DNA of 64,000 nucleotides from Anadara kagoshimensis (GCA_021292105.1 CM037870.1:4387058-4451057); one strand, 5' to 3'. Shown: positions 11,146 to 24,809, counted from the first letter of the stretch. A program made the numbers and translations. Notes: generated by a model not told the origin, from the sequence alone.

Positions 11146-12921
11146 ATGGCATCCAGTGTACAGAGGAAACTTGAATTCCCTGTCAGAAAGAGTACAAGAA
11201 GTAGAACAAAGGCAACGTCTGTCACAAACCAACAGGACTCGCCTAGGAAGAGATACAGTGATGACGGTAACTGTATAAAGATATTACTGCACATGATTCA
11301 AGTCTGGCATAGCACTAGTAATTCAAGATTTTTGATAGTCAATAAATTTTGTATCGTGTCATGTATTTTGTCATAATGAATGAATACAACACATCTGAAT
11401 CGGTAAATAAAATGCAAAGCTATTAAAAACCCTTATGGGAATTTCTCTTTCCAACACTAAAGACTAGAGTGACTAAGGACAAGGGTTCCTGTATGTAACA
11501 GGGTTGGTTTTCTTGACTTGTGTGTTAGTTCATTGACAGGGCTCACACTGTCAGTCACAAATGAAATGTCACAAATTTGCGACACTTAATAAATTGCAAC
11601 AAAAAAAATCATCTTTTAAATAGAAAAATTTCCTAAAAGACTTGTTTTGGATGGAAATTATTATTTAAAAGCAAAAACATGCACTGAAATTAATCAGATT
11701 ATTGTCACATTGTTTTGTTAACAGAAATTTATCTTAACATGCAATCCCTGTAACATAATTTATTAATTATTTGGTTGATAAATATTCCAGACAACAAGGT
11801 ATTTTAAGTAATCCATAGTGATGGATAACTTGTTAACAATCTTTTAAATTGTATCAACTTTTAAAGTTTTTAAAATGTGTAAAATTCACACTATAGATTT
11901 GTTTATTCTATGTGTATACATCAAATCTTTCATAAAAATTAATTTGTTTACAGATGAGGAAAATGTTTGCTCCAAGCCAATTTGTTCACCAAACAAAATA
12001 AAACGGGACAATACACCATCAAGACGTCGAGCAGAAACACCTATACAGAAGAAAGGACCTAGATCTAAATTAGTTTACAATGTTGAAAATAACGGTATGG
12101 TCAAGTTTATATACATTAGTCATTATACAATTATATAATGTGATGCTGTTTGTTGATTAAAACAGTAATGCAAGTCGTTGACTCTATTGTAAAAGATTTA
12201 TACATTTGTACATTTATGTCTTTTTCTTGATTTTTTTTTTATCCCTGCCTTTCGGGAAAAGAGGAGGATATTAAATTTGAGTTTCCATCCGAAATTCTTG
12301 TCTGCTACTTCTCCAAAACTATGAAGCACTTTTTCACAAAACTTATTGCAAAGTATTAACATACTTGTACATAGGAGATGTACATATTGTTAAACCGAGT
12401 TGGTTTACTCATTCTCCTTGGGTTATTGCCCTTTGAACCTTAGTGCAAATCACAAAAAAAAGAACTTGTTGGTGGGGGATCCTAATACCTTGAATTTGCT
12501 TGTTTGTTTATGTAGACCATGAATTCTTTAAAATTATGAGTGCTAATCAATTGAAACTTATAATTGTACAAATATTTTAATTTTTCCTTTCATCGTGTGA
12601 AGTCTACATCAATTAATTTTTTATGGTTTCATTTAGATGAAAACGATGCCAAGATTCCACTATCTCCATTGAGAATAAAACCAATGACACCAGGAAAGGA
12701 GAACACACCAAAGAAAAAGAAAGCAGTACCATTATCACCTTATACAGAAGGCATTCGACAGAGTAGAACCATAGCTCCACTATCTCCCATCAAGTTGTCA
12801 TCATTAAATGAACAAAATAAACCGTCACCGTTAAAAGATAAACCAAAGAAGGAATCGCCATCATTAAAACTTCAGAAACCTGATAGTGAGTTTATTTTAC
12901 AAACAAATGTATATTTATGTT

Positions 12922-12988
<67 letters not shown>

Positions 12989-13051
12989 AACCCATGTTTC
13001 ATGTTTCTCTCTCATTCTCAACAAATAGTTGATTTTATTTTTATGTTCAGT

Positions 13052-13107
<56 letters not shown>

Positions 13108-16100
13108 GAACCAAATGTTTCTTTCTCATTTTCAACAAATTTGAAGCTGATTTTATTTTTATGTTCATTTGCTCTCTTTCTCTTATATTCAAGTTAATAA
13201 TGTATGTGCATGTGTCATCTAATAGCATTATGAAGTACCCAACTTTTATTAATGTCTATATGCATCACATTTTTATAAATTTAAAAAAAAAAAGAGCAAA
13301 AAAGTTTACAATAAAATATTGATTTGTCCTTGCAGGTCAAGCATATCACAGAGCTAAGCAATGTCTACATACAGCAAAGCCAGACAGATTAGTTGGAAGG
13401 GAAAATGAACTAAATGAAATTAACAGCTTTGTGAAGAACCATCTTAGTAATAAAACTGCTGGGAGTTTGTACATATCTGGTGCTCCAGGCACAGGAAAGA
13501 CTGCTGTTTTGACTTATACACTGGATAATGTCAAGGTAATATGCTACCTGGGTAATTATATGCGGAAAGTAATAAAAATCACATACCAACTTGGCCAAAC
13601 TGCAGGGGAATTGGAAAAAGGAAAAAAAATTAAATAGATTTTCTCTCCTCCCCGGTCATAAAAAGATGGGAAGTTAAAAAAATAAATCTACCAAAAATTT
13701 GTGGATTTTATTTCCATATCACTTTACATAGCTGTCAGAGGGTTTACATCGAAAGATTGGAATATCTTTAGAGTTAGGAAAGTAATACTGTCATCTTTTT
13801 ACAACAAAAACAATTTAATAGAAAAACATTAATAAAAACACAAAAAAAAAAATCAAACCATCTTACTAAATATTTCCAAATGTAAAATTTCACTTTTTTA
13901 GTATATCTTCCACAAGAAAGTGAGATGAAGAAGGAAGATGTAATTGTAGCTATGTTGTTAGCATCCTCTGAGTGGGAAATTGTTTTCAATCCAAATTTTA
14001 CAAAGCGGAAAAAATGGGACTTAGGAACTTTACAAGTAAAATGGGAATAAATATTTACAAATAATTCATTTCCTATTTTCATATCAGAAAATATTGACAT
14101 GAAAAATTATACCAAAATTTAAATATTTTTTTTTTTGTAAATTTTATTTCAGGCCAGCCATAGTTGTAAAACAGTTTATCTGAATTGTATGACACTCAAA
14201 GATTCTGCCACAGTTTATGGCAAATTGTATACAGATATTACTGGAAAGTGTCCACCATCGGCTAAAGATAGGCTAAGAGCAGTAGAGAAATGCTTATCAA
14301 CATCTGGTCCAAGCATGTAAGTGAAAATCATCAGTAAAACAAAATCATAATTATTATATACCCCCAGTTCGAAGAAGAGGGAGTTTACTGGTTTACATGT
14401 ACCTCTGTCCTTCTATCCATTCATCTGTCAAAAACAAAAAATTCGTAAGTTTTCTCAACAACTTCTAAACACAGCCCTTTAAAATTTTGTATGCAAAGTA
14501 TGAGGTTGCATGCCACAAGTACATATTTCAAGTCTGCCAAACATCTCCTTCACATTTATGCTTGTTTTCTTACATATGTTAAAAGCAAGGGTATACCTAG
14601 GTTTCCACAAATTTAAAATAATTAGTAGCCAAATTTCCAAAATTTGTGAAAATATAGTCCTTTTTAAAGTATTTTTCCACAAATTTGCTAAAATAGGTTA
14701 CTTTTTGAAATAATTCCTCAGAAAGTAGTAGCCAATGGCGATTTTGGCTACCAGGAATGGAAACATAGGTATACTAAATGAGCAGTAGCTCACAGATTTC
14801 TTGTTGTTCCCTCATAAAGTTTAGTGGTATGTGTATATACTGTAAATTTGTAAAAATTTCACATCTGTTAATTTTCAAACGATACTCGTCAATTGAAGAT
14901 AACTTCATAAGTATATTTTCGTATTTGAAGAGATAGTTATCATAAGTAAATTAGATGTATTAGTGCAATTAATTTTCAAGAGAAAATGTGAATTCAATAA
15001 CAAATACTGGATATTGTCTATTTTTGAGAATTGATAAAGTTTGTTGTTTCACCTGTGGAAGGTCGGTGTTTTTCTCCAGTAATTGTTGTTTCTCTTACAA
15101 TTCCTAGACTGACCACTTGAACATGTGTCTGGTAATCTGTGATTGGGTGTGTAAAAAGCCAATTTATCACTAAATTACCTACATGTACAGTATGCAAAAT
15201 TTTATCATATCTCAAGCAACGGAATTGTGGATAGAATATACTCAACAAAAGTTAGGGACCATTGTAAAATTTGAAATAAAAATTTAAAAAACTCTGTATT
15301 TTTCATATTATGTTTTGAAGTAAATTTATTGTGCATGAAATTGAATCTCCCAAATAAAATTATGAGAAGTATAAGTATGAAATGATATGATTTACATTCT
15401 ACAAAATTAAATAATGTTTTTTGATGTGGTCCTTAACTTCTTTTGTTTAGTATATTGTTATTGACCCATCTGTTTTATTTGAGTTATTTGTGTTCGTTTC
15501 TTGCAGAATTATGGTTCTTGATGAGATAGACCAGCTTGACAGTAAGAATCAGGAAATCTTGTACACAATATTTGAGTGGCCAGCTTTAACAAAATCAAGA
15601 CTTATTCTGATAGGTAATTTTTTTTTTATTACTGTGTGATTCCATCCAGAATGTCTGCAGTGTATGCTTTCATCTTATTTTACAATCAATCAATCAATCC
15701 ATTATTTACAAATAGTGGGAATTATACTGGACACAGTCTAGAAATATATATTTCTATTCCTATTCCTAGTAATTTTGGCTCCAAAATTTGACTTTTTTTT
15801 TCAAAATTAACTAACCTAGGAAATTGGGGGGGAGGGGGGGGGGGTACTTTTGATATTTGGCTACTAATAATTATAAATATGTTACCCTTCTATGTATTAA
15901 AACAATTATGAAATAGGGTGAATTTTATTATGCAAAATTATTATTGTCACTTATTTTCCTACAGATTGAAAGACAAATGTGATTACAAAACTGGAAAGTT
16001 CCAGGAATAATGTAAGTGGTTGTCTGTGGCTAAAATACAACAGTATATATAAAACCCAATATTTGACCTGACAAAAAAATAGACAAAAAATCCTGAACTT

Positions 16101-18829
16101 TTCATAATTTTGAATCCCTAATGTATTTTGCTCTAAATCATTACTTCATTATTTTCAGGTATTGCCAATGCTTTAGATTTAACAGACCGGGTGTTGCCAC
16201 GGTTACAGGCCAGACCTAAATGTAAACCAACACTACTGAACTTTGCCCCGTACAGTAAAGATCAGATTGCTGCAATCATAAAGGACAGGTTAAAAAATGT
16301 AAGTTCTTAGTTTCAAAAACAAATATGCCATATCGAAATCCCAATCCCAAAAGCAAAGTAAAAACTTTGAAAACTGGTATGTTTAGTTAAACATGTGAAC
16401 TTCCACCAGGAAGGTGGGGCCAGGTGCGCCAGAACGATAGTATAGCTTGCTTGTCCTCATTCTTATGATAATTTTATAGGTAAAATTGATTAACCCATAC
16501 TTTTGTCTACATATTAAGTGCACTTAAGGTAGAAACTTAAAAAAAAAGCTGTGTCCCTTTTTAGGTAAATGAACTTGCTTGTTATATTGTTATAAGCACA
16601 CTGTAAAATTTAAAATTCTACAACTTTACTTATAGCTAGCGAAGTTTTGATGTGTGACTAAAATAAAACAATTTCACTCACTTGTTCATATTTACTTTCT
16701 CCATGTACACATTTCATTTCAACTAAAAAGAACCTGATTTTCCTTCTCTTGATTGTTAAAGTGAAGCAAGAACAATCATTTTCAGATTATTACACAGCAG
16801 ATGATATTTGTATTATGTGTATATTGTCCTCGAAACAAAGTGAGGTACATATTTTCTTATTGTTTGTTCATTGTTTTTATCAGCTTGAGCAAGAAGGCTT
16901 AGTTGTAATGGAAGAGAGTGCTGTGGTATTTTGTGCTAGGAAGATTTCTGCAGTAGCTGGTGATATGAGAAAAGCCTTAGATGTCTGTCACAGAGCAGTG
17001 TCGCTGGTAGAAACTGATGTCCGTAGTCAAAAGATCCTCACCTCTTCAGGTACAGCATATACATGTAGAAATAATCAAAAGAAATTGTTTTCTACCATTT
17101 ACAGAAATTTTCGCTTGATATCCAACAGGTTATTGCTGAAACACATGGCAACCTTGCAGATATAATGCTACAATGTATGTTTCCATTACTGATAACCAAA
17201 ATGACCGATGGTTACTAATTTCTGAGGCATTCTATCAAAAAAGTATCCTACTGTAGCAAATTTGTGAAAAAATACTTTTAAAAAAAGATTATATTTCTAC
17301 AAATTAAAGAAAGTTGGCAACTAATAATTTATAATCTTTCATTTGTAATATTTCTGTTGATTATAAAAAATTAAATTCTATTTTAAACTACATGTGTTCT
17401 TCAAAACAAAAAGAACAAAAAAATAAACTGATGTTGGTTTTGTCTGAAGATTATGTCACTTGGCAAAAAATCTGCCGCAACTCCACAAAACTCCCCAAAT
17501 AATGTAATTCATCTAATTGTTGTAGATGCTAAAAGTCCATTGAAGCAAGCTCCGAGTCTTAAGAGGATTGGTGTAATGCAGATATCTAAAGTTCTGTCTG
17601 AAGTGTATGGATCCAGTTCTACAACAAATACACAAGACAGTATACCACTTCAAAAAAACTGGTTGTTTGTACATTACTGCTTATGGTGAAACTTGGCAAA
17701 ATGAAAGAAGTCACTCTTGGAAAGTAAGAAGGTTAAATAGATTACTTACAGGTGTATAATTTAAAATTACACAGATTACAGCCTTTTATCACCCAGGTTC
17801 AAATCCCATTCTGGACAGATCCTAATTTGAAAAAAAGTTTGTCAGTTTGCTTGCTAAAGGTCTGTGGTTTTCTGGCTTGTGGTCCTCTTGGTATGAAGAA
17901 TCTTTTGAATAATAAATTTACAAATTACATGTATGTTTGTACCTTTTCAGCTCCATAATTTTTGCAACAAAATTACACTGCTTGCTCCTGATTAAATTGT
18001 GTTAAAACCAATTCAATGTAATTTGTTTGCCTTTCAGCTCCATGAAACTTACAGCAAAGTTTGTCGTAAACGTCAGATTGCTGCAGTTGACTTCTCAGAA
18101 TACCAAGGTATATGTACATTACTAGAAACCAGAGGAATTATGAGTATTAAGAAGGCAAAGGAAGTGAGAATATCAAAGGTAAGCTCTTCAAAATATAGTA
18201 ATATACAATGTATGTGTATTTAAACTAAACTGTTATACTCGGACAAACCAAGCTAGGGGGAATAGTCCCATTTATCTGTCACTACCAACATTGTGTTCTG
18301 GATTTTGATCAAACTTGATACAAATGTGAACCAACATGAGACCATGTGTCACATACAAAATTTAAGCCAGGGTCTTAAGGTCATATCTTAGAAATCCTAA
18401 CTCGGCAATGTTGGAGATCAGGGGATTTTGTCGTTCAAAATTTTGCTCTAGTCGCATGTTATTTTTTGTTTTGAATCTAGAACTGAAGCCTTGATATCAA
18501 AACATCTAGCTTCCAATGTTGTTTGTTGAACAAGTTTTACATGTAATGATCTGAAAGCTGTACATTTAATACCAAAAAGTATCATAAATAAAATATAGAG
18601 GAATAAACCACATGTCTTTATGATGACTGGCCATATATAAGGAAGTTTTCATCATCAGTTTGGTCGTTGGGGATGGGGACATTTGTCTCCTGTTAATCTT
18701 AACCATGTTGTAAGAAAATCTTTTTGTTTATTATTTCAGGTGACATTAAAATTGGATCAGAAAGAATTGGAGCATACTTTACAAGACAGGGTATTGATCT
18801 CCTCCATTATACAAGACGGCTTACCTTGA
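11146..18829 (+). CDS. CDC6: CDC6 replication-licensing AAA+ ATPase
   Basis: CDC6 binds ORC at origins and loads MCM2-7 with CDT1. Coding exons: 11146-11266, 11954-12094, 12637-12885, 13336-13535, 14153-14316, 15507-15613, 16159-16298, 16884-17049, 17526-about 17724, 18038-18178, 18740-18829; about 572 residues if exon 9 of this list is in frame (human 560). The 5'UTR exon probably resumes at 11133. N-terminus: cyclin-docking RKLEF, CDK sites such as SPRKR, TPSRR, SPLRIK, TPKKKK, SPIK, and a KEN box in PGKENTP. ATPase: LVGRENEL, Walker A GAPGTGKTA, Walker B MVLDEIDQLD, sensor 1 IGIANALDLTDRVLPRL, sensor 2 AGDMRKALD. The winged helix ends LISSIIQDGLP-stop, matching the family C-terminus. The frame is broken at 17651-17658, where A7 should be A8, and the donor near 17724 is irregular; see findings. 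Confidence 0.93.
12925..13103. repeat. Two (CT)n microsatellites in CDC6 intron
   Basis: Pure CT runs at about 12926-12984 and 13053-13103, each followed by a related CATTAGAACC/CATTAAACCC stretch, so the pair looks like a local duplication. ORFs reading Ser-Leu repeats here are artefacts. Confidence 0.95.
16330..16455 (-). mobile_element. Truncated retroelement 3' tail in CDC6 intron
   Basis: On the minus strand it shows the tail module of the RT family at 58370-59065: GGCGCACC..., a GGTGGAAGTTCA-like block, then AAAGTTTTTACTTTGC. No coding part remains. Confidence 0.6.
17526..17724 (+). other. CDC6: CDC6 winged-helix exon with frameshift
   Basis: Reading from AKSPLKQAPSLKRIG the frame is correct through SIPLQ, then a run of seven A shifts it and a TGA follows at 17687-17689. 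Inserting one base conceptually restores a segment that aligns without gaps to the CDC6 winged helix and ends KEVTLGK. The exon should then end in phase 0 before LHETYSKV, which requires AAAG before the intron. The sequence reads AAAGTAAG, so the only GT donor removes that G. Two missing single bases in homopolymers within 75 bp fit assembly error; a real loss-of-function allele is the alternative. Confidence 0.75.
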
Positions 18830-18877
18830 TATCGCTGATCTCCTCCATTATACAAGACGGCTTACCTTGATATCGCT
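18796..18877 (+). repeat. 41-bp tandem duplication across the CDC6 stop codon
   Basis: Positions 18796-18836 and 18837-18877 are identical as read. The unit covers the last eleven CDC6 codons, the stop at 18827-18829 and a few following bases. Because the first copy keeps the stop, the protein is unchanged and the second copy lies in the 3'UTR. Confidence 0.9.
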
Positions 18878-19111
18878 GTATCGAAACCAATTATGTCATG
18901 TTGTGAGCACAATAGTATTGTGACAAACAGTTTTTGTTTGTTTTTTTCAACCAATTTTAGTTATTTTATACCTTTTTTAAGTTAGTTTTAATTTTGGTTT
19001 TTATTTCTTGAAATTTTTTTAAAATTTTGTTTTAGTTTTTAATCCCAAAAAAATCTTTTTATCTTAAAAATATACAATAGGTTAAAAAATGAAAAGAAAA
19101 GAAAAAGCAAA
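18830..19111. other. CDC6 3'UTR and flank
   Basis: AT-rich sequence after the CDC6 stop. Apart from the second copy of the 41-bp repeat and T-rich runs I see no gene. No AATAAA occurs before the segmental duplication begins at about 19112, so the CDC6 polyadenylation site may lie inside duplicated DNA (an AATAAA is at 19120-19125). Confidence 0.4.
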
Positions 19112-20649
19112 TGCATGGAAATAAATTAAAATATGTGATCATTAAGAAACATTGAGTAAATGTACATTTAAAGTAGTTTCATTTCTCCCTGTCATTTTTG
19201 CCTTGATATATTTGCTGGAGAAATGACAGGTTGGTTTACTCTAAATTTATATTATGAATTACACAAGATTAGTCTTAATTTGTACTATCACGTACACAAG
19301 ATCTTTTAGAGGCAAGTGAAGAAGTTAATTCATTTATGAGTTTTGTTGAAGTGCCAGAAAAGATATTCTATTGCATTAATATTATTTTTATTTATAACAT
19401 CCATCGAGTGTAGAATAATGTGAAAATAAAAAACCACAAATGTCTTTCATTGAATAATCTCTTAAAGAGAATATAAAAGGTGCCAATATAAACGGATGAA
19501 AATCAGTAAATAAGTATTGTGTATGTTGAATTGAATAAATGTGTTATGTAAAAGCTTAATTTAATCGAGTGATTGGTTAACTTATTTAATATAATCAAGT
19601 TGTAAAAATGATAAAAAAGAAATATATTTGAAGTAATTAAATGGTGATAATTATTTAATTGAATTGTAAAAATGACGAACAAAAGAAAAAAACCATTTGA
19701 AATTAATTAAATTAATGTTCATATTTAATATGTCAGTTTTCTACATATTTTTTATAATATTATTAAGTTATTTTGTAGATTCAATAGAAATGCATGTAAA
19801 TTATAGAAAGTAGTGTTCAGTTAGTTTCTGTATAAATGCTATACAATATCAATGTTTCTTGAATATTTATGATGCTCAAACTTATAACATTCTTGCAAAA
19901 AGAGAATCGAGATGCATTTCCAGGTTTGAATTAAAATTTGTGCTGTAACTGATTAACAGGCCCTTTATAAATGCCAAGGTTATGACTTCTACTTAATATG
20001 TGCAAAAAAGATTGGCAATGGGAAGGCTACACCTTTGTTTCCATTTAAAAAAATATTTTTAAAAATGTCTTTTTTATTTACCTTGGATATGCATGTTATT
20101 TAAAACACATTTTGAAAAATATGCTGAAATGAGTGTGAAGACTGAACTTCAAGTTTTAACGCAAAACTGCTTTTTATATATTTTTAAAAATCATTAACAC
20201 TTAATCTTGTCCTGAAATTTTTACAATTTAAAAAAATTGAAATGGTATTGTGAAATGAATGGTTTTCGTATGCAAAAACAAAATTTTAAATTAGAGCACC
20301 TTAAAAACAAATGTAGCATGCATTAGAATTTTTAGCATTAATTTTAGTTAAGGTGATGGATGTCATTTTAATCTCTAAAATTGATTTTAAAAATTTATTG
20401 TATACAGTATTATTTAGATTTAAAAAATAATTTGTATAAACAATTGTAATTGAATTTCTTTATTTTGTTAATAAAACTTGTTGACCAAAATGGTTTTTTT
20501 TATTCTTTGAAACAACTAGGCCAAATTTGATATTTGGCAACTTCAGATTTTTGAAAGGGAAGAGGTTATGTCCCTTTAGGCTTCATGAAACTGGAAAATT
20601 TTCAAAAAAGTATAAGCCACTTCGGTAGCTCAGTAGGGGTCTAAACATT

Positions 20650-20813
20650 ACAGTCCAACCTGCCTTAAAGGCCACCTCTATATAAGGGCCACCTGCTTCT
20701 AAAGGCCAGTATAATGATACCCCATTGTTCTTTATCTATATTTTTAAAACCTGTATATAAAGGCCACTTTTACTTGTTTCCTTGGGTTGCCTATATAGAC
20801 AGGTTTGACTGTA
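20650..20813. mobile_element. TACAGTC-ended TIR element, copy 1
   Basis: Ends TACAGTCCAACCTG and CAGGTTTGACTGTA form inverted repeats. The interior consists of AAGGCCACC/TATATAAAGG words. It is preceded by a tRNA-like CACTTCGGTAGCTCAG head at about 20620. Counterparts are at 45148-45330 and 62914-63080. Confidence 0.65.
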
Positions 20814-21294
20814 CTTAAATACTGTAAATAAGTGATTGTTCTTTTGCCATGCACTGGACATTTAAAGTGAAAGTCACAGGGGTCCTTCAGAAGAGACTTT
20901 AGAACAATCCCTGCACATTGTTCTGAGCACACTGCAAAGGTAAAAGTTTCTGCCACTTCAACTTTAGCTGGTGACATCTTGATACAAGTAAAATATTCTT
21001 GACTGTGACATAAACCCATTAAACCAATCTAGCTTTCTTGTCTTTACTATTAAATTTGCACATGTACTTTTGTGCTCTAAAACTTGAAATAAATGTGAAA
21101 ATTCAATGAACCAACAATCTAGTAAGATCATAGTTCTTTGGTTTTTCCTGTAATCTTGTGGCATGTTCCCAAATGTTTTACCTCTTTCCAAGCAGATGTC
21201 GGTTGCATAGTGATCAATTACATGTTTAGTTTAATAAACAAGTATAGGTCAGTACACTGACCTGTCTGCTTTAGTTCAGGAAACTTGTCTACAG

Positions 21295-21665
21295 TCGAAC
21301 CTGCCTTTAAGTCCACCTCTATATAAGGGCCAGTAGAATTGTATCCCAATTGTTTTTTATTCATGTTATTTGAACCTGTATATAAAGGCCACTGGTTTCC
21401 ATGGGTGGTCTTTATAGACAGGTTTGACTATATAAAGGCCACTTTTACTGGTTTCCATGGGTGGTCTTTATAGACAGGTTTGACTGTATATAAAGGCCAC
21501 TTTTACTGGTTTCCATGGGTGGTCTTTATAGACAGGTTTGACTGTATATAAAGGCCACTTTTACCGGTGTCCATGAGTGGTCTTTATAGACAGGTTTGAC
21601 TGTATATAAAGGCCACTTTTACTAGTTTCCATGGGTGGTCTTTATAGACAGGTTTGACTGTATAT
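21295..21665. repeat. 58-bp minisatellite from the TACAGTC element, copy 1
   Basis: The word GACAGGTTTGACT occurs five times, with intact spacing of about 58 bp. The duplicate at 45790-46135 has four and that at 63510-63800 has three, so the array has changed length since duplication. Confidence 0.85.
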
Positions 21666-21899
21666 GGTACACAGGTGTTTATTTAGTCTGCATCATGGGG
21701 AAACATCAGTTGTTTATGTATAAACTGCAAATCCTGACACTACCCATGTACTGGATGGATCCTCCTATATTATTATTCTGAATGAAAGGTCAAGTGGACA
21801 GGTAGAGGTTTTTTACCTATATAATTTTGACAGTAATGTTGAGGTTATTACGGGTCCAACAATAATGTTTGTTGACCCTGTTTTTTTTAAAATGCCGAT

Positions 21900-23560
21900 T
21901 TTATTTCATTTCTGTCGAAACTATTCCAAACATTGGTCTTGTAATGAATGAATAATGAAAATTTATTTTCATGTAAAAATGCTTATCCAGTCAACATTTC
22001 CATTCACACCAGTTATTATTTTACACTTATTTTAAGGAAAAGTATTTCATTGCGTTAAGAAATGAAGAGAGCAACAAAATCACCATTTTAGAGAGGGGCA
22101 ACACAAATTATTGTTAGGCCTGTATATTCTATTTGTAAATGCTTACAGTATTATTGAAAGTTCCCTAATGTTATACTAGTACAATGCATTTATCATCGGA
22201 TCACTAGTTATTTTTGTCATGTGATAATTTTTTTTATAAAATAAGTATTAAAAAATTAGCATATGTAACCAGTTGTCATGTGATAATTTTTTAATACTTA
22301 TTTCATGAAAATTCAACACAGCACATATTTTATTGATCAAAAATATTTGACAGAAAATCTGTTTATTTACACATTTTATTGACACTGAAAATTACAGCCG
22401 AAGTTTAGTAGATTAACTGACCATTTTGCTCATTACAAATTATATAAACGTATAATACACAAATAAGTAGATACATTAAATTGCACCACTGAATAAAAAG
22501 GTGAATAAAACCGAGAATGCAAAATATTATGACATGCAAACGCAGACTGAAAACTGTTTATACAAAAGAATGTGACCACTAAACATCTGTCAAAGGATTA
22601 ACATTAATATCCAGTCATCTATAACTTGATTTAATTAACAGTAATGTTTTAAGCCCATCTAACAATTGAATTGAAAAATACACAAACAAATTAATTTATG
22701 CTAAACATTACAAAAACCTAAATGGTGTGATATTGGGTAACAATCGTGTAAAATGAAACTTAAGGGCTTTGGAATTTGAAAAAAAAAATTGGGTTATGCC
22801 CCCTTAAGCGTCATAAGGCTAAATATTATTACACAGAAAATCTCGATTTTATACAAAATGTTATTACAAATTACAAAAAAATTAAACTGTCATTATGCAT
22901 CACAGAAAAAACTAAATTTTATACAAAATTTTACCACAAATTACAGAAAAACTAAATTTTATACAAAATGTCACAAATTACACAAAAAATCCTAAATTAT
23001 GCATTAAACATTAAACTTATCTGAATATATTTCATCTTCAATTTAGAACACAAGTAACGACAATGTAAAGAAAATGTCTTTGTTTTGAAAAGCAATGCAA
23101 GCTCACTATCTATGCAAATATACAATAGCACAATACATGGTAAACATCATTTGGTATAATGATTTTTAAGATAGAGATTCTATATACTACACTTTACGAA
23201 TATAAAAAAAATACATTTATATATACTGTTTATATAGACATGTTTATGGATACTGTACAAAACAATGTAACTTTTTAAGGCCCAGCCACTTTTCTTTACA
23301 TGTATCCTCTGAAGTTGTATTATTCCTAAGTTCCGATATTGTAACATTTAACGAAGGCATTAGAAAATCATATTTTGGAAACCACAAGAGAAAAACTAAT
23401 TGTAAACTATCCAATCACCGAACACAACGTTGAACACCATTTTTGACCCTCTTCTTTCCTTGCTACTTTCGTTTGTTCTTTCTTGTTTTTGGTTACTCTA
23501 TGCAACTTGATATGGTGATATCAAATACCCATTATTTAATCGTATTAAGCTTTTTAGTGA
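21900..23560. other. AT-rich duplicated stretch without visible gene
   Basis: No exon-like sequence found. It contains a small direct repeat built on AAACTAAATTTTATACAAAA at 22835-22995, repeated in the duplicate at 47290-47425. It probably lies downstream of the Ig-gene terminal exon. Confidence 0.5.
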
Positions 23561-23789
23561 TTTTATCTGTATAGGCAGAGTGTTATATATTTATTCACTA
23601 TTGCAGTAAGGATTTTCTGTTGGCTGTAGGAGGTTGTTGTATGGCCTAAAATGAAGAATTTATGTGATTCTATTATATAAATGATTAGAAGGCATACAAG
23701 ATTTATGAAAGAGTTAAGAGGCAGCAAAAGAATAAGTAAAGTAATTGTCTTAAAAAGTACATATGGTAGCATAGAAAAGACCCTATTAC

Positions 23790-24260
23790 AGTCAAACCTG
23801 CATTAAAGGTCACCTCTATATAAGGGTCACCTGCTTATAAAGGCCAGTAGAATTGTATCCCCATTGTTTTATTCATATTGTTTGAGCCTGTATATAATGG
23901 TCACCTGCCCTTAAAAGTAACTTTTACTGGTTCCCCTGGGTGGCCTTTATAGACAGGCTTGACTGTATTATCATTATTAGTAGTAGTATAGGCAAACAAC
24001 TTTGACCTGTCCACTTGACCTTTTATTTAAATACTTATCACAGACCAAGTACATATATGTATATGCAGCACAGGTGTGTACAGTCCAACCTGCCTTAAAG
24101 GCCACCTCTATAAGGGCCACTTGGTTATAAAGACCAGTTAAATTGTATCCCAATTGTTCTTTATTTATATTATTTTAACCTGTATATAATGGTCACCTGA
24201 CCATTAAGGTCACGGTTTCTGGTTTCCTTGGGTGACCTTTATAGACAGATATGACTATTT
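23790..24260. mobile_element. Two further TACAGTC-type elements, copy 1
   Basis: One at about 23790-23970 begins ACAGTCAAACCTGCATT and ends CAGGCTTGACTGTA. A second at about 24078-24260 begins ACAGTCCAACCTGCC and ends GACAGATATGACTAT. Both recur at 48223-48406 and 48516-48690. Confidence 0.6.
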
Positions 24261-24809
24261 TGTATACATCATGGATCTTAACACTACCCATGTATAGGAT
24301 GGACCCTCCTATATGAATATTCTTATAAAAGGTCAAGCTGTCAGGTTAATGCTGTTTGCCTTTAGTTGTTGTTATTGCATATAACATAGTGACTAACTAA
24401 ATGGAAAGTGTTTTTTTCAGGTGTTTATCTTGATATCTTGATTTGCCAGTTTTGTAAGTTTTTACTAATCCTGGACCAGAACACTTGTGTTTGGATAATA
24501 TTTTGATGCCAAACTAATAGATCTAGATTTTGCACACAAATGCTAAACTCGGTAATCTTCTTTTGTAAAATTCAGACATAGAGGAATCCTTTTTTTTAAT
24601 TTTTTACCAGAGCAATGTAAATGCGTTTGTTAGTAAGTATATTCTTTCATGTTTACATATTTTTTTCCAGAAAAATCTTGTTAGATTATATAAAAACAGA
24701 GAAATACATGTATGTGAAAATGGGAGTAACAATGAATACTTAAGAAATTGGAATGTGCATAATATTGCCTTTGATATATAATGAAGATAATTATTAACTA
24801 GAAAAACTG

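Noticed and set aside
12917-13322. Ser-Leu and Arg-Glu repeat ORFs
   Set aside because: Translation of the (CT)n microsatellites.
18625-18665. CTGATGATGAAAAC on the minus strand as a further hammerhead
   Set aside because: No stem II hairpin, and no complementary stem I or cleavage triplet nearby.
20744-21191. Minus ORFs of 75-91 residues, similar at 45220-45610 and 63135-63416
   Set aside because: Repeated in all three duplicates, but the frame is not kept (indels shift it) and part runs into a TACAGTC element; no splice context.
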